A DNA stretch of 57,964 bases, from NCBI GenBank assembly GCA_015272215.1, contig JACYMD010000042.1, forward strand, positions 1 to 57,964, written 5' to 3'. Position 1 is the stretch's first letter; each line of letters opens with the position of its first letter. The notes under the pieces are model-generated. The model did no database searches. It was given only the letters and a program-made list of their open reading frames with translations, and was not told the DNA's origin. Both the position numbers and the translations under genes were made by a program. The DNA is from Rivularia sp. T60_A2020_040 (lineage in GTDB: Bacteria > Cyanobacteriota > Cyanobacteriia > Cyanobacteriales > Nostocaceae). Below are positions 34,553 to 44,268 of this stretch, in pieces.

Positions 34553-35920
34553 TCAAGAAGCAACTTTTAAAGGTAGACGAACCCTAAAAGTACTACCTTG
34601 ATCAACTTGACTTTTTACCCGTATTTTACCTCCATGTGCTTGAGCGATTACTTGGGCAATTGCCAATCCCAAACCTGAACCACCACTACGACGAGAGCGA
34701 GATTCATTTACGCGATAGAAGCGGTCAAAAATGACTTCTTGTTCTTGAGGTGCAATGCCAATACCTGTATCAATTACTTCTATGACTGCATCGCCGTTGT
34801 TTTTTTTCAAGGTTATATTTATGTTGCCACCAGCAGGAGTATATTGAATCGCATTGGCAATTAAATTAGAAAGTAAGCGTAGTAACTGGTCTTCATCTCC
34901 GATTACATATAAAGGTTGATGTGATAAAATTGAGGACTGTAGTTGCAAAGAAGACGCATTTGCTAAAGCTGAAAATTCTTCTATTAAATCCTCAATTAAG
35001 ATATCAAGACAGCAAGGTTGCTTCTGGGGCATTAAAGTTTGTTGTTCGAGTCGCGAAAGTAACAGCAAATCTTGCACTAATTGAGCTAATCGAAGATTTT
35101 GATGCTTTACCGATGTTAGAACATCCCGTGCTTGTTGTTCGGATAAATGGGAACTATCGAGTACAGTTTCCACCTTGGCATTAACTGCTGCTAAGGGAGT
35201 CCGTAATTCATGAGAAACATCGGAGGTAAACTGCTGCATTTGCTTGTAGGAGCGGTTAATCGGGCGCATAGCCAAACCTGCTAACCACCAGCTTGAGCCA
35301 CCAACTAACAATATTGTAGTTGGCAATCCAAATGCCAAAATCAATTTAAAAGCCGCCAAACGATTATCTAATTCTTTGAGACTGCGCCCTACTTGTATGT
35401 AACCCCAAAGTTGATCATTTTGGGTATGCAACTGCAAAGACTTTTGACTATAACGAATGCCTCGCTTATTTTTAAGTGTTTGCCATCCTAATGTTTGTAC
35501 GCTCTGAGGTAATTCATCTGGGCTAACACCAGCTACAGCAATCAATTCTCCCGAAGCATCAATAAAACGAACGTAATATATTTTATCTTGATAAAAGGTA
35601 TTAAAAATGCCATGTTGAGAATGAAGACGTTGAATGTGGCTGGGGATTTTAGTAGTCGAACAATTGGAGTCAGTCACGCACAGATTGGGTAAAACCACCT
35701 GAAAAATTGGCTTTAAACGTTTGGGTTGTTCTAAAGTCGGTTCGATAACGCTGTGTAAAGTACCTGTGACAGCTTCTAATTCTTTATCAATGGAAAGCAA
35801 GTAAAAACGAATCATTACTTGGTAGATAGCAACACCGCACAAGCTCAAAAATAAACCCATAGCTGCCCCATACCAAGCCGCTAATCGCCACCGAGTTTTA
35901 TTAAATATTCTAATCTGCAT
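34553..35920 (-). CDS. Sensor histidine kinase 2 (NrsS/RppB/CopS-like)
   Basis: This 455-residue sensor has the same layout as kinase 1: helix 1 at about 13-35, a periplasmic domain with LEQPKRLKPIFQVVLPNLCV, helix 2 (ILLVGGSSWWLAGLAMRP), the H-box DVSHELRTPLAAVNA, and ATPase boxes LIANAIQYT, DTGIGI, GGSGLGLAIA. It overlaps the upstream response regulator gene by 11 bp, so the pair is coupled. The sensor regions of the two kinases align along their length but differ at many positions, so they may sense different metals or concentrations. Confidence 0.9.
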   Translation of the reverse strand: MQIRIFNKTRWRLAAWYGAAMGLFLSLCGVAIYQVMIRFYLLSIDKELEAVTGTLHSVIEPTLEQPKRLKPIFQVVLPNLCVTDSNCSTTKIPSHIQRLHSQHGIFNTFYQDKIYYVRFIDASGELIAVAGVSPDELPQSVQTLGWQTLKNKRGIRYSQKSLQLHTQNDQLWGYIQVGRSLKELDNRLAAFKLILAFGLPTTILLVGGSSWWLAGLAMRPINRSYKQMQQFTSDVSHELRTPLAAVNAKVETVLDSSHLSEQQARDVLTSVKHQNLRLAQLVQDLLLLSRLEQQTLMPQKQPCCLDILIEDLIEEFSALANASSLQLQSSILSHQPLYVIGDEDQLLRLLSNLIANAIQYTPAGGNINITLKKNNGDAVIEVIDTGIGIAPQEQEVIFDRFYRVNESRSRRSGGSGLGLAIAQVIAQAHGGKIRVKSQVDQGSTFRVRLPLKVAS

Positions 35921-36611
35921 TGGCGGGATTAAAACGATAACCCATACAGGGAATAGTTTCGATCAAACTATCCCAACCATACTTCGACAATTTGCGTCGC
36001 AAAAGTCGCATTTGAGCGGCTACTACATTACTCACTCGTTCCGTATCAAATGTATACAGATGATTCAAAATTTGGTCACGAGTCACAATTACGTTAGGAT
36101 GTTTCATCAAGTATTCTAATAAGTTAAACTCCTTTTTTGTTAAAGTAATTGCCTTTGTTTCACCATTGGGATAATGACAAGTAAGTGCGAAATTACCGTA
36201 ATTTAAAATCAGACTACCTACTTCCAAATTCTGGGGCTGAAACTGAGGTATACGCCTTTGCAAAGCCCGTAACCGTGCGAGTAATTCTTCCATTCCAAAC
36301 GGTTTTACCAAGTAGTCATCCGCACCTGCATCCAAACCAGTAACTTTATCTTCCATGCTATCTCTAGCTGTTAATATCAGTACGGGTAATGGGTTGTTCT
36401 GAAGCCGTAAATACTTGCACAATTCTAAACCCGATAATCCCGGTAACAACCAGTCAAAGATTGCCAAGGTATATTTATCCGAGTTATCTTCCAACCAACT
36501 CCAAGCTTCATTTCCATCCAAAAGCCAGTCAACAATATATCTTTCTTTGCTCAATTTTTGCTGAATTGATGCACCCAAATCTGGTTCGTCTTCTACCAGT
36601 AAAACTTTCAT
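35910..36611 (-). CDS. OmpR-type response regulator 2 (NrsR/RppA/CopR-like)
   Basis: This 233-residue regulator has a receiver domain (acidic DE near residue 7, Asp in AIFDWLLPG, LVKPFGMEELLARLRALQRR) and an OmpR winged helix (TKKEFNLLEYLMKHPNVIVT, VVAAQMRLLRRKL). It is closely similar to regulator 1, clearly a duplicate. The start lies 37 bp downstream of the leftward stop of the DUF2808 gene, so it may be read through from there. Which of the two regulators binds the ATGAA boxes cannot be told from sequence. Confidence 0.92.
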   Translation of the reverse strand: MKVLLVEDEPDLGASIQQKLSKERYIVDWLLDGNEAWSWLEDNSDKYTLAIFDWLLPGLSGLELCKYLRLQNNPLPVLILTARDSMEDKVTGLDAGADDYLVKPFGMEELLARLRALQRRIPQFQPQNLEVGSLILNYGNFALTCHYPNGETKAITLTKKEFNLLEYLMKHPNVIVTRDQILNHLYTFDTERVSNVVAAQMRLLRRKLSKYGWDSLIETIPCMGYRFNPANAD

Positions 36612-36648
36612 AATCAGCGTTACCTTTTTGAATAAGTCAAACTCTTAA

Positions 36649-37134
36649 TTAAGATACGCGCAATCGGGCTATACCTACAGGTACTGCTTGATTTGAATTA
36701 ACAAAATTTGCAAACACTCTGTAGAGCATTTCGCCTCTGGTGGCACGTAGTTTTCTCACTTTGTTCATTTCTATAGTAAGATTAGTTCCGGGAGAAACGG
36801 GTTGAGAAAATGTTAATGTTGCTTTTTTATTATCATCAATAGTAATCTCAGCATTTATTTTTTCTCCCGATTGGTTGGAAATATCAATATTATCATCTAG
36901 GACTATATTATTAGGGGCTTCAATCATAATTTGTGACACAGCATTACTTTGTTGAGAAATTGCGATTTTCAATGTGTGTCTAGGAGTACTCCAATGGCGA
37001 ATACCTTTAGGAAACTCTGAAAAGTTAGTAATACGAGCAAAATTACTAGTTACGTTTGCTGGTTGTGCAATAGCATTACCAATTGGTACAACTATAGTTA
37101 AGATAGCGGCGGTAGAAATTAATATGTTTTTCAT
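36649..37134 (-). CDS. DUF2808 secreted protein
   Basis: This 161-residue protein has a Sec signal (MKNILISTAAILTIVVPIGN, cleavage likely after AIAQ) and a single DUF2808 domain (IRHWSTPRHTLKIAI ... YRVFANFVNSNQAVPVGIAR). DUF2808 is a cyanobacterial family of extracytoplasmic proteins with no set function; it recurs near metal two-component systems. An ATGAA box is 66 bp upstream. It precedes response regulator 2 on the same strand with a 37-bp gap, so the three genes may form one operon. Confidence 0.8.
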   Translation of the reverse strand: MKNILISTAAILTIVVPIGNAIAQPANVTSNFARITNFSEFPKGIRHWSTPRHTLKIAISQQSNAVSQIMIEAPNNIVLDDNIDISNQSGEKINAEITIDDNKKATLTFSQPVSPGTNLTIEMNKVRKLRATRGEMLYRVFANFVNSNQAVPVGIARLRVS

Positions 37135-37199
37135 TTCAATTTTTTTAGTTACAAAGTTAAGTCAATTAACAAGTACATTTAATAGTTTGGCAAACTGAA

Positions 37200-37215
37200 A
37201 TGAAAATTCGATGAA
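37200..37215 (+). promoter_or_regulatory. ATGAA-N6-ATGAA box, site 6
   Basis: ATGAAAATTCGATGAA, 66 bp upstream of the DUF2808 gene, which leads the unit containing response regulator 2 and kinase 2. Confidence 0.7.
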
Positions 37216-37281
37216 ATTTTAATAGGAAAACGATTTATTTTATAAATTTAATTTTATGTCACAATATTATTGAATTAAATA

Positions 37282-37317
37282 AAGTTTGCCGAATAGAAGA
37301 TTCTATCCGGCAAACTT
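37282..37317. terminator. Bidirectional-looking terminator after the cus operon
   Basis: AAGTTTGCCGAATAGAA and its complement TTCTATCCGGCAAACTT form a long stem with A/T-rich flanks on both sides. It lies 40 bp after the leftward lipoprotein gene and ends the cusB-cusA-lipoprotein unit. Confidence 0.75.
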
Positions 37318-37357
37318 CAATTTTTAAATGTTTTGAGAACTGGTTAAACTATATAAA

Positions 37358-37858
37358 TTATCTTTTAAAATTAAAGCGACCATTGACTTTTTCACCATTA
37401 ACTTCAGAAAGAATAGCTACTTTATATTCTCCTGCTGCTGTTTCTGAAAGTACACCGTGGTAATGTTTCTCATCAGCTTCATATTGGAGAGGAATTGTTT
37501 TTTGTTCTCCACTGGGTAACTGAACTTGAGCCGTTATTTTAGCGTCGCTGACTTTTTCATGCTTTTCACCTTTTGCTAAATAAAAATCCATATGGGTTCC
37601 ATCATCACTTGGTGCTGTTACAAGTTCTAAATGATATTGACCAGATTCTATAACTTGTCCACCATGAGAATGTTCGCCTTCTTTTTCACCTTCAGAATGG
37701 TTGTGACCGTCATTTTCTGAGTGACCTTTTTCTGCGACAGTTTCAGTTTTACTTGCTACTGAATCTTCTGAATTTGCAGCTTGATTGCTACTACAAGCAC
37801 CTAAAAATAATAATCCTACACTACCTAGAATAATCGCACCTAATTTAAGTGATTTCAT
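37358..37858 (-). CDS. His-rich lipoprotein of the cus operon
   Basis: This 166-residue protein starts at MKSLKLGAIILGSVGLLFLG; AAGGAG precedes that ATG, and the longer frame upstream is a repeat. The lipobox LFLGACSS gives a membrane lipoprotein. A His/Glu-rich segment (GHSENDGHNHSEGEKEGEHS) follows, likely for metal binding, then a beta-rich domain. It is the third gene of the leftward cusB-cusA unit, with a 107-bp gap filled by ACGCAAAGG-type repeats. It probably acts as a periplasmic metal chaperone for the efflux system (inference). Confidence 0.75.
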   Translation of the reverse strand: MKSLKLGAIILGSVGLLFLGACSSNQAANSEDSVASKTETVAEKGHSENDGHNHSEGEKEGEHSHGGQVIESGQYHLELVTAPSDDGTHMDFYLAKGEKHEKVSDAKITAQVQLPSGEQKTIPLQYEADEKHYHGVLSETAAGEYKVAILSEVNGEKVNGRFNFKR

Positions 37859-37964
37859 TTTTTGACTCCTTGATTTTTCAGAATATAAGTTATTAACGCA
37901 AAGGAACGCGGAGGAATTCGCGGAGGAACGCAAAGAAGTAATTGAAGTATTAGGTTTTAAATAT

Positions 37965-40900
37965 TTATCTCCTTTTCCCATTATTAAGAATACTTAAATC
38001 TTCATTCGCAGTAATTTCTGAAGCGATTTTTACTTGAACAGCAGATGAATTTTGTTTTGGTATCAAATATTTGCCGAATTTAATGTATAAAGCTGGAAGT
38101 ACTAATAAAGTTAAAGCCGTTGAAGTAAACAAACCACCCAATACAACTACCGCTAAAGGTTGCAAAATTTCTTTACCCGCACCAGTTCCAATCACTAAAG
38201 GAACCATACCTAATGCAGATGTCAAAGCTGTCATCAAAATGGCAACAAGTCTTTCGATTGAACCTTGGGAAATTACTTCCCGTAAAGGCATTCCCATAGC
38301 AAATTTGCTGTTATAGTTTTCTACTAGCAGTAAGCCATTACGGGTAGCTACGCCGAATAAAGTAATAAATCCGACCATTGATGCTACGGAAATAATCCCA
38401 CCACCCAAAGCTACAGAAAAAACCCCACCAACCAATGCTAAAGGTAAGTTACTCATAATCATCAATGTTGCTGGAATTGATTTGACGGCGAAATACATTA
38501 ATACAGCAATTACAATCATTGATGAGCCACCAAATATCAGGAAATTTTGGGAAGCTCGTTGTTCGGATTCAAACTGACCACCATACTGGATAAAGTAACC
38601 AGATGGTACTTGCACTTGTTGTTTAACTTTGGTACGAATTTCATCTATCGCAGAACCCAAGTCTCTACCAGAAACGTTTGTGGAAACAACAATTAAGCGG
38701 GAAACGTTTTCTCGGTTAATTGTATTGGGACCAGTTCCATAATCAATTTTTGCGACAGCCGCTAAGGGTATTTTCTGTCCGTTGGGAGTATCGACAAGTA
38801 GGTTGCTAATAGTATCTAAGTTGTTACGTGCTTCTGGTTTTAACCATACTAATAAGTCAAAAAGCTGCTGCTTTTCCAATACCTGAGATACTATGCGACC
38901 ATTGAGTGCTGTTTCGGTAATTTCCGATAAATCTCCCACAGAAAGACCGTAACGAGCCGCAGCATCGCGGTCAAATTGAATTTGCACCTGTTTTATCGGT
39001 ATTTGCGGTTCTAGCTGCAAATCTACTAAACCAGGGATATCTTGCATGACAGCTTCCACTTCTTTGCCCAAAGCGCGTAACTGTTCCAAATCGGGACCAA
39101 ATATTTTCACGGCGATCGCACTTCTGACACCGGACAAAATTTCATCCATGCGGTGAGAAATAAAACCTCCGACAACTGCTGCTGAACCGGGTATTTTGGC
39201 AAATTCTTGTCTAATTTTTGCGACAGTTGCTTCCCGATCTTTCATCCCTGCATCGCTAATCTCGATATCAAGGTGGGTTAAGTTGACAGGTGCAGCATCA
39301 GCATCACCGGGAGCGCGTCCGGAACGCATCTGTACTGATGCAATGCGGGGGTCATCTTTGAGTGCTGATTCAATTACGTTTCCTGCTTGGTTGGTAACTT
39401 CTAAAGATGTACCGGGATACAGCAGCATGGAATTCACTAAAGTACGTTCCTGGAATTCCGGTAAAAACACTCTTCCCAAACTCGAAAAAATCAGCATTGA
39501 TGCTACAAAAGCTGCAATTGCTGTTAAAATTACCACGTTGGGACGTTTAATCGAAAAATTTAACAATGGTCTGTACAACCTTTGCGACCAACGACTTACC
39601 CAAGTTTCATCATCTGGTAGTCTCTGGTTGGCTAGCAGTATGGCACTTAATGCCGGAGATAAAGTCATTGCCACAAAAGTTGAAGCCAAAATTGATACCA
39701 AGTAAGCCCAACCCATTGGTGCAAAAATCCGACCTTCTACCCCAGTCAAAGTAAAAATTGGCGCGAAAACTACAGCAATAATTACTGTAGAAAAAATCAC
39801 ACTGGTTCGCACTTGTACAGAAGTGTCATATACTACCTGGAAAGGATGAACGGGATTTTCCGATTGCTGGTTTTCTCGCAATCCTCTGTAGCAATTTTCC
39901 ATATCAACAATGGAATCATCAACTACCGAACCAATTGCTACTACCAATCCTCCCAAGGTCATAGTATTAATACCTTGACCAAAGAAATTGAGAATCATCA
40001 TCCCAATTAACACCGACAAAGGAATAGCACTAAGGGTCATCACGGCAGTACGCCAGTTCATTAAGAACATCAACAAAATAATTGAGACAATTATCGTGCC
40101 ATCCCTCAGAGAACTAGTAACATTTTCTATAGCATCATCAATAAAGCTTTGTTGACGAAAAGTAACCGTATACTTAGCATCGGCTGGTAAACTGGGCTTG
40201 AGTTCTTCCATCGCCGCTTCTACAGCCCGACTGACAGTAGGAGTATCAGCTTGGGGTTGTTTATCAATCAACACTACAACCGCAGGCTGAGTATTAAAAC
40301 TACCGTCACCCCGTTTTAATTCTGCACCAATTTGCACATCGGCGATGTCTCTTAATAATACAGGAGTACCATCACGGGCGGTAACTACTGATTTCTGTAA
40401 ATCCTCAATTGCAGTAATTCTACCAATACCCCGAATTAATAATTCTTGATCTGGGTCAATTAAAAAACCACCAGCAGCATTATTATTAGCTTTTCTCGCA
40501 GCTGCGGTGACATCTTCTAAAGAGACATTAAAAGCTTTCAGCTTTGCGGGGTCAACTAAAACTTGATATTGGCGGACATCTCCCCCATAAGTAGTTAATT
40601 TAGAAACACCGGGAACTGCGAGCAGACGGTTTGTTACAACTAAGTCAACAAATCGTCTCACTTCCATCATGTCGGTTTTGGCTTTCCCTGCTTCCCCATC
40701 GATTGTAAAAGCATAGGAAAGTACTGTTCCGATAGGGGAACTAATCGGTGAAATTTGGGGTGGTTCAATATTTTCTGGCAGTTTTTGCGATGCTTGCTGC
40801 AATCTTTCGGTAACTAACTGACGCGCTTGATAAATATCGGTTCCCCAATTAAATATAACTTTGACAACAGAAATACCAACTCCAGAAGAAGAACGCACAG

Positions 40901-41141
40901 TTTCTACACCTGGAGTACCATTTACAGCGCTTTCAATCGGTAAACTCACTAAGGATTCGACCTCTTCGGGTGCTAATCCCGGTGCTTCGGTTTGAATTTC
41001 CACTTGGGGTGGAGCAAAGTTAGGAAAAACATCCAAAGGCATTTGAGTTAGATTGTAAACTCCTAACACCATCACCATCATTGCCCCAATTACCACCAGC
41101 CATCGTTGTACAATTGACCATTTGAGAATATTGTCGATCAT
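37965..41141 (-). CDS. cusA: Heavy-metal RND efflux pump CusA/CzcA family
   Basis: This 1058-residue inner-membrane proton-driven transporter has the RND layout of two six-helix blocks, each led by a large periplasmic loop. N-terminal IVQRWLVVIGAMMVMVLGVY and PLDVFPNFAPPQVEIQTEAP are typical of the HME subfamily. The helix-4 region has GLVVAIGSVVDDSIVDMENC with the proton-relay Asp residues. With CusB it pumps Cu(I)/Ag(I) or divalent cations out of the cell. Its start overlaps the cusB stop (ATGA). No outer-membrane factor gene is in the island. Confidence 0.94.
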   Translation of the reverse strand: MIDNILKWSIVQRWLVVIGAMMVMVLGVYNLTQMPLDVFPNFAPPQVEIQTEAPGLAPEEVESLVSLPIESAVNGTPGVETVRSSSGVGISVVKVIFNWGTDIYQARQLVTERLQQASQKLPENIEPPQISPISSPIGTVLSYAFTIDGEAGKAKTDMMEVRRFVDLVVTNRLLAVPGVSKLTTYGGDVRQYQVLVDPAKLKAFNVSLEDVTAAARKANNNAAGGFLIDPDQELLIRGIGRITAIEDLQKSVVTARDGTPVLLRDIADVQIGAELKRGDGSFNTQPAVVVLIDKQPQADTPTVSRAVEAAMEELKPSLPADAKYTVTFRQQSFIDDAIENVTSSLRDGTIIVSIILLMFLMNWRTAVMTLSAIPLSVLIGMMILNFFGQGINTMTLGGLVVAIGSVVDDSIVDMENCYRGLRENQQSENPVHPFQVVYDTSVQVRTSVIFSTVIIAVVFAPIFTLTGVEGRIFAPMGWAYLVSILASTFVAMTLSPALSAILLANQRLPDDETWVSRWSQRLYRPLLNFSIKRPNVVILTAIAAFVASMLIFSSLGRVFLPEFQERTLVNSMLLYPGTSLEVTNQAGNVIESALKDDPRIASVQMRSGRAPGDADAAPVNLTHLDIEISDAGMKDREATVAKIRQEFAKIPGSAAVVGGFISHRMDEILSGVRSAIAVKIFGPDLEQLRALGKEVEAVMQDIPGLVDLQLEPQIPIKQVQIQFDRDAAARYGLSVGDLSEITETALNGRIVSQVLEKQQLFDLLVWLKPEARNNLDTISNLLVDTPNGQKIPLAAVAKIDYGTGPNTINRENVSRLIVVSTNVSGRDLGSAIDEIRTKVKQQVQVPSGYFIQYGGQFESEQRASQNFLIFGGSSMIVIAVLMYFAVKSIPATLMIMSNLPLALVGGVFSVALGGGIISVASMVGFITLFGVATRNGLLLVENYNSKFAMGMPLREVISQGSIERLVAILMTALTSALGMVPLVIGTGAGKEILQPLAVVVLGGLFTSTALTLLVLPALYIKFGKYLIPKQNSSAVQVKIASEITANEDLSILNNGKRR

Positions 41142-43153
41142 GATTGTATATCGCCTGATTCTAGTTGACTAATTGGAGTTTTTGGCTCATGGTGGTTATT
41201 TTCAATTTCATCAATATTTCCATAGGGAATTTCTTCCACCAACTCAGATGGTGTGATAAATTCACTACTTCCCGTTCCTGCATATGCTGGACTCATCGGG
41301 CTTTGGCTGCGACGAGACCAAAAACTACCTGCTGCAAAAGCACCACCAGCAACTATGGTTCCTCCCAAGCTAGCGATTAACCATAAAGGTAGGGGAAAGG
41401 GATTAATACTAGTATTAGTTTCTTGGGAGTTTGAACCTTCCTCTTCCGAGTGGTCGTCTTCTTTTTTACCACCACCTCGTAAAGATTGGGCGTAAAGTTG
41501 CGTAGCACGCTGGGTAACGACTTCATCTCCCTCAAATAAACCACTGGTAATTTCTATTAAATTTCCAGAAGTTTGACCAAATTCAGCCTCAACAGATTGA
41601 AACGCATTACCATTTTTGATATAAATTAATTTTTTACCATTGGCATCCACCACAGCAGAACTAGGAATTGCCAAAACTGCGTTAGATGTCTGATCCGTAA
41701 CCACCTCCAACTCAGCAAACATTCCTGGTTTTAGTTGACCGTTGGCATTATTAACTTCAGCTTGAACGGGTACTACTTGCGTTTCTCCCTCCACAACTGA
41801 ACCAATGCGGGTAATCTTTCCTTCAAAAGTAATGTCAGGGAGCGAAGCAACTTTTACTATTACCTTTTGATTAATTTTTACTTTGTCTAAATCTTTTTCA
41901 TAGATATTCGCTGTAGCAAAAACTTGATTATCATTAATAATCGTCATCAGCTTGCCACCAGCATCTTGGAGAGATTGACCGATGTTAACTTCGCGGTCTG
42001 CAACAATGCCATCGATGGGTGCTGTTATCGTTATTAAACCTTTAGCATTAGCAGTAGTTCCCAACTGTTGCAATCTGGTATTGTAAGTGGTATTACTTAA
42101 ATTGATTCGTGAATTTGCAACCTTGACATCGGACTGAGCGCGTTTGAGTTGCGCCTGTGCTTCTAAAACATCTCGGCGGGCAATAGCTCTTTTAAGTTGA
42201 GTTTGTGCTTCGGCTACACGGGATTGAGAATCTCGTAATTCTCGCAGTGGCAAGTCAACTTCAGCCCTTTCGACTTCAGATTCGGCTTGAACTACTTCTG
42301 GGCTGCTCTTTGCTCTGGCAAGTTCTGCTTTTGCTCTGGACAATTTAGCCTCAGACTCTAGCATTTGTCGTCTCGGCAACGCGCCTTTTTCGACTAATTC
42401 CCGATCTCGGTCATATTGTTCTTGAGCCACTGCTACTTCTATGGTGGTTTGTGCCACATTTGCCGAAGCTATTTGCCGCTGGCGCTTGAGGTTTTCTTGA
42501 GCGACTTTGATAACTCCACGCTGGTTTACTAATGCCAAATCGCGGTTGTATTGTGCAGTAGCTGCTGCTAATTGGCTGCGCGTCTGTGCTATCTCAGCAT
42601 CAGATATTTTTTGCTGACGATCTAAATTTTCTTGGGCTAATTTCAAATCGGCTTGTGCCTTTTGCAATGCACCTTTTGCATCCGCTTGTTTTTCTTGAGA
42701 ATCTACGCGCAACTGTACTAACTCAGGGGAAGCTATCACAGCTACAGTTTGACCTTTTTTGACTTTACTACCTGGTTTTACCAATAATTCAACTACTTTA
42801 CTCGTTAACGGTGCAGTCACCTCAACTCTTTGGTCTGGTAAAGTTTCAATTTTACCCGTTGTTTTGATGCCAACATCTAAATACTGGCGTTTTACAGATT
42901 CAACTTTAATTCCCAGCCGTTTTGCGGTTTGCTCGTCCACTTCTACTTGTCCGCTTGATTCGCTTCCACTTTGAAATGCACCGCTTCCGTGGTCGTGACC
43001 CGCACCTGCTAATACAGCTGTAGGAGTATTTAGTAAAAGTAAGCTCAGTGTTAGCGTAGAAACAAAATTAAGAATTGGTATAGAAGTTGGGAAATGACTG
43101 GAGATTCGTATAAACATGATTTTTTGTGAGCTGATCTCTACGGATGTTGGCAT
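41138..43153 (-). CDS. cusB: Membrane fusion protein CusB/HlyD family
   Basis: This 671-residue periplasmic adaptor is longer than usual (about 400-500). It has a signal segment (LNFVSTLTLSLLLLNTPTAV), a His-rich bit (AGHDHGSG), a biotinyl-lipoyl domain (VTAPLTSKVVELLVKPGSKV), a very long coiled-coil hairpin (about 135-340) with tandem EKQADAKGALQKAQADLKLA-like repeats, beta-barrel domains, and an unusual C-terminal membrane segment (LPLWLIASLGGTIVAGGAFA) with a cytoplasmic tail. The start could be MFIRISS (43117). First gene of the cus unit, with an ATGAA box 70 bp upstream. Confidence 0.9.
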   Translation of the reverse strand: MPTSVEISSQKIMFIRISSHFPTSIPILNFVSTLTLSLLLLNTPTAVLAGAGHDHGSGAFQSGSESSGQVEVDEQTAKRLGIKVESVKRQYLDVGIKTTGKIETLPDQRVEVTAPLTSKVVELLVKPGSKVKKGQTVAVIASPELVQLRVDSQEKQADAKGALQKAQADLKLAQENLDRQQKISDAEIAQTRSQLAAATAQYNRDLALVNQRGVIKVAQENLKRQRQIASANVAQTTIEVAVAQEQYDRDRELVEKGALPRRQMLESEAKLSRAKAELARAKSSPEVVQAESEVERAEVDLPLRELRDSQSRVAEAQTQLKRAIARRDVLEAQAQLKRAQSDVKVANSRINLSNTTYNTRLQQLGTTANAKGLITITAPIDGIVADREVNIGQSLQDAGGKLMTIINDNQVFATANIYEKDLDKVKINQKVIVKVASLPDITFEGKITRIGSVVEGETQVVPVQAEVNNANGQLKPGMFAELEVVTDQTSNAVLAIPSSAVVDANGKKLIYIKNGNAFQSVEAEFGQTSGNLIEITSGLFEGDEVVTQRATQLYAQSLRGGGKKEDDHSEEEGSNSQETNTSINPFPLPLWLIASLGGTIVAGGAFAAGSFWSRRSQSPMSPAYAGTGSSEFITPSELVEEIPYGNIDEIENNHHEPKTPISQLESGDIQS

Positions 43154-43222
43154 TGAATGAGATGCTCCTATAAGTACAATGAGCTATTACTAAACTTTCT
43201 TTTCCAATTCTTGCACTCGGAA

Positions 43223-43238
43223 ATGAAAATTGGATGAA
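43223..43238 (+). promoter_or_regulatory. ATGAA-N6-ATGAA box, site 7
   Basis: ATGAAAATTGGATGAA, 70 bp upstream of cusB. Placement matches sites 1, 6 and 8 (61-78 bp). Confidence 0.75.
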
Positions 43239-43282
43239 ATTTTTCGCTGATTTTCTTCTAAAATTTAGATTTTGCCTAATTG

Positions 43283-44191
43283 TTATTGCACATCGACCCA
43301 ATAATCAGCAGTAACAATTTTGCCGTTACGATTGAATTGACCCCACATTTTATATTTTCCTGGTTGGGGAAAGCTAGTCATAAAATGAATCTCACCTGGG
43401 GGAGTATCTTTCAATGCATGAGCGTGAATATAATTTGCTTCAGTTAGCGGTGATGATTGTTTAAGGATGACTAAATGTCCTTTTTCACCCAAGTAATTTT
43501 GTAAATCTTTCGGTGGTTGATTGCTGGTAGCATCTAACAAATTAAAAATTAAATGTACTTCTTGTCCAGCTTTGATATTAGGTTGAGATAATTTTAGATT
43601 AGCTTTAGTATCACCGAAAGTTTTATTTGTCGCTAAATCGATTTTTGCTGTACTAAAATTTGTCCCTGGAACTTGGAGTTTTAAAGTTGAAATTTGTTCT
43701 GCTTTTCCAGCTACTTTGTAATCACTAAATAATGTATAATTACCTGGCTGAGGAAAATCGGCTTGAACTTCAAAGCGTCCGTTTCCTTTGTGTGTAGGAT
43801 GAATATGATTGAAAGATTCAAGGTCATCACTAACAACAATCAAATGCATTAATTTTTCTTGGAATGTATCAAAATTTGTAATAGACTTCCCTTGTTGATC
43901 TTTGATATCAATCGTTAGAGCTACAGGTGTATTAACATTAATTTTAGGCGGAACAATTAGTTTAGCCGTCGCATTTGCGGGTTGCAATTTGGAATCAGAA
44001 GAATGACCCCCATGAGGATTTTCCTTTTTATCAGGAGTTGTAGCACCACCCATATTATGACCTTCGTGAGGATTATCTGCGGTGACAGTAGTAACATTAC
44101 TATCAAGTTTCTGACTACTATTTACTTTGCTTGTACAACCAGTAATAATCGCAATCGAAGTAATCGCAAGTGCTGTTATAATACGCTTCAT
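43283..44191 (-). CDS. YtkA/FixH-like metal-associated lipoprotein
   Basis: This 302-residue lipoprotein has a lipobox after MKRIITALAITSIAIITGCT, a His/Gly-rich linker (NPHEGHNMGG, NPHGGHSSD) and two beta-sandwich repeats (about 78-170 and 190-300). Each repeat has a F-x-x-K-x-M/L-H ... H-I-H/H-A-H pattern and a Q-P-G-K/N-Y strand, as in YtkA-like domains. The His clusters suggest copper binding at the membrane surface. It is a leftward single gene just upstream of cusB (about 130 bp), with an ATGAA box 78 bp upstream of its own start. Confidence 0.75.
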   Translation of the reverse strand: MKRIITALAITSIAIITGCTSKVNSSQKLDSNVTTVTADNPHEGHNMGGATTPDKKENPHGGHSSDSKLQPANATAKLIVPPKINVNTPVALTIDIKDQQGKSITNFDTFQEKLMHLIVVSDDLESFNHIHPTHKGNGRFEVQADFPQPGNYTLFSDYKVAGKAEQISTLKLQVPGTNFSTAKIDLATNKTFGDTKANLKLSQPNIKAGQEVHLIFNLLDATSNQPPKDLQNYLGEKGHLVILKQSSPLTEANYIHAHALKDTPPGEIHFMTSFPQPGKYKMWGQFNRNGKIVTADYWVDVQ

Positions 44192-44268
44192 TTTTTCTCT
44201 AGGTTGGTAATTTACTGATTAATTGCGATATACTTTTCAGTACCTAATTACTAGTGTGACATTGCAAA

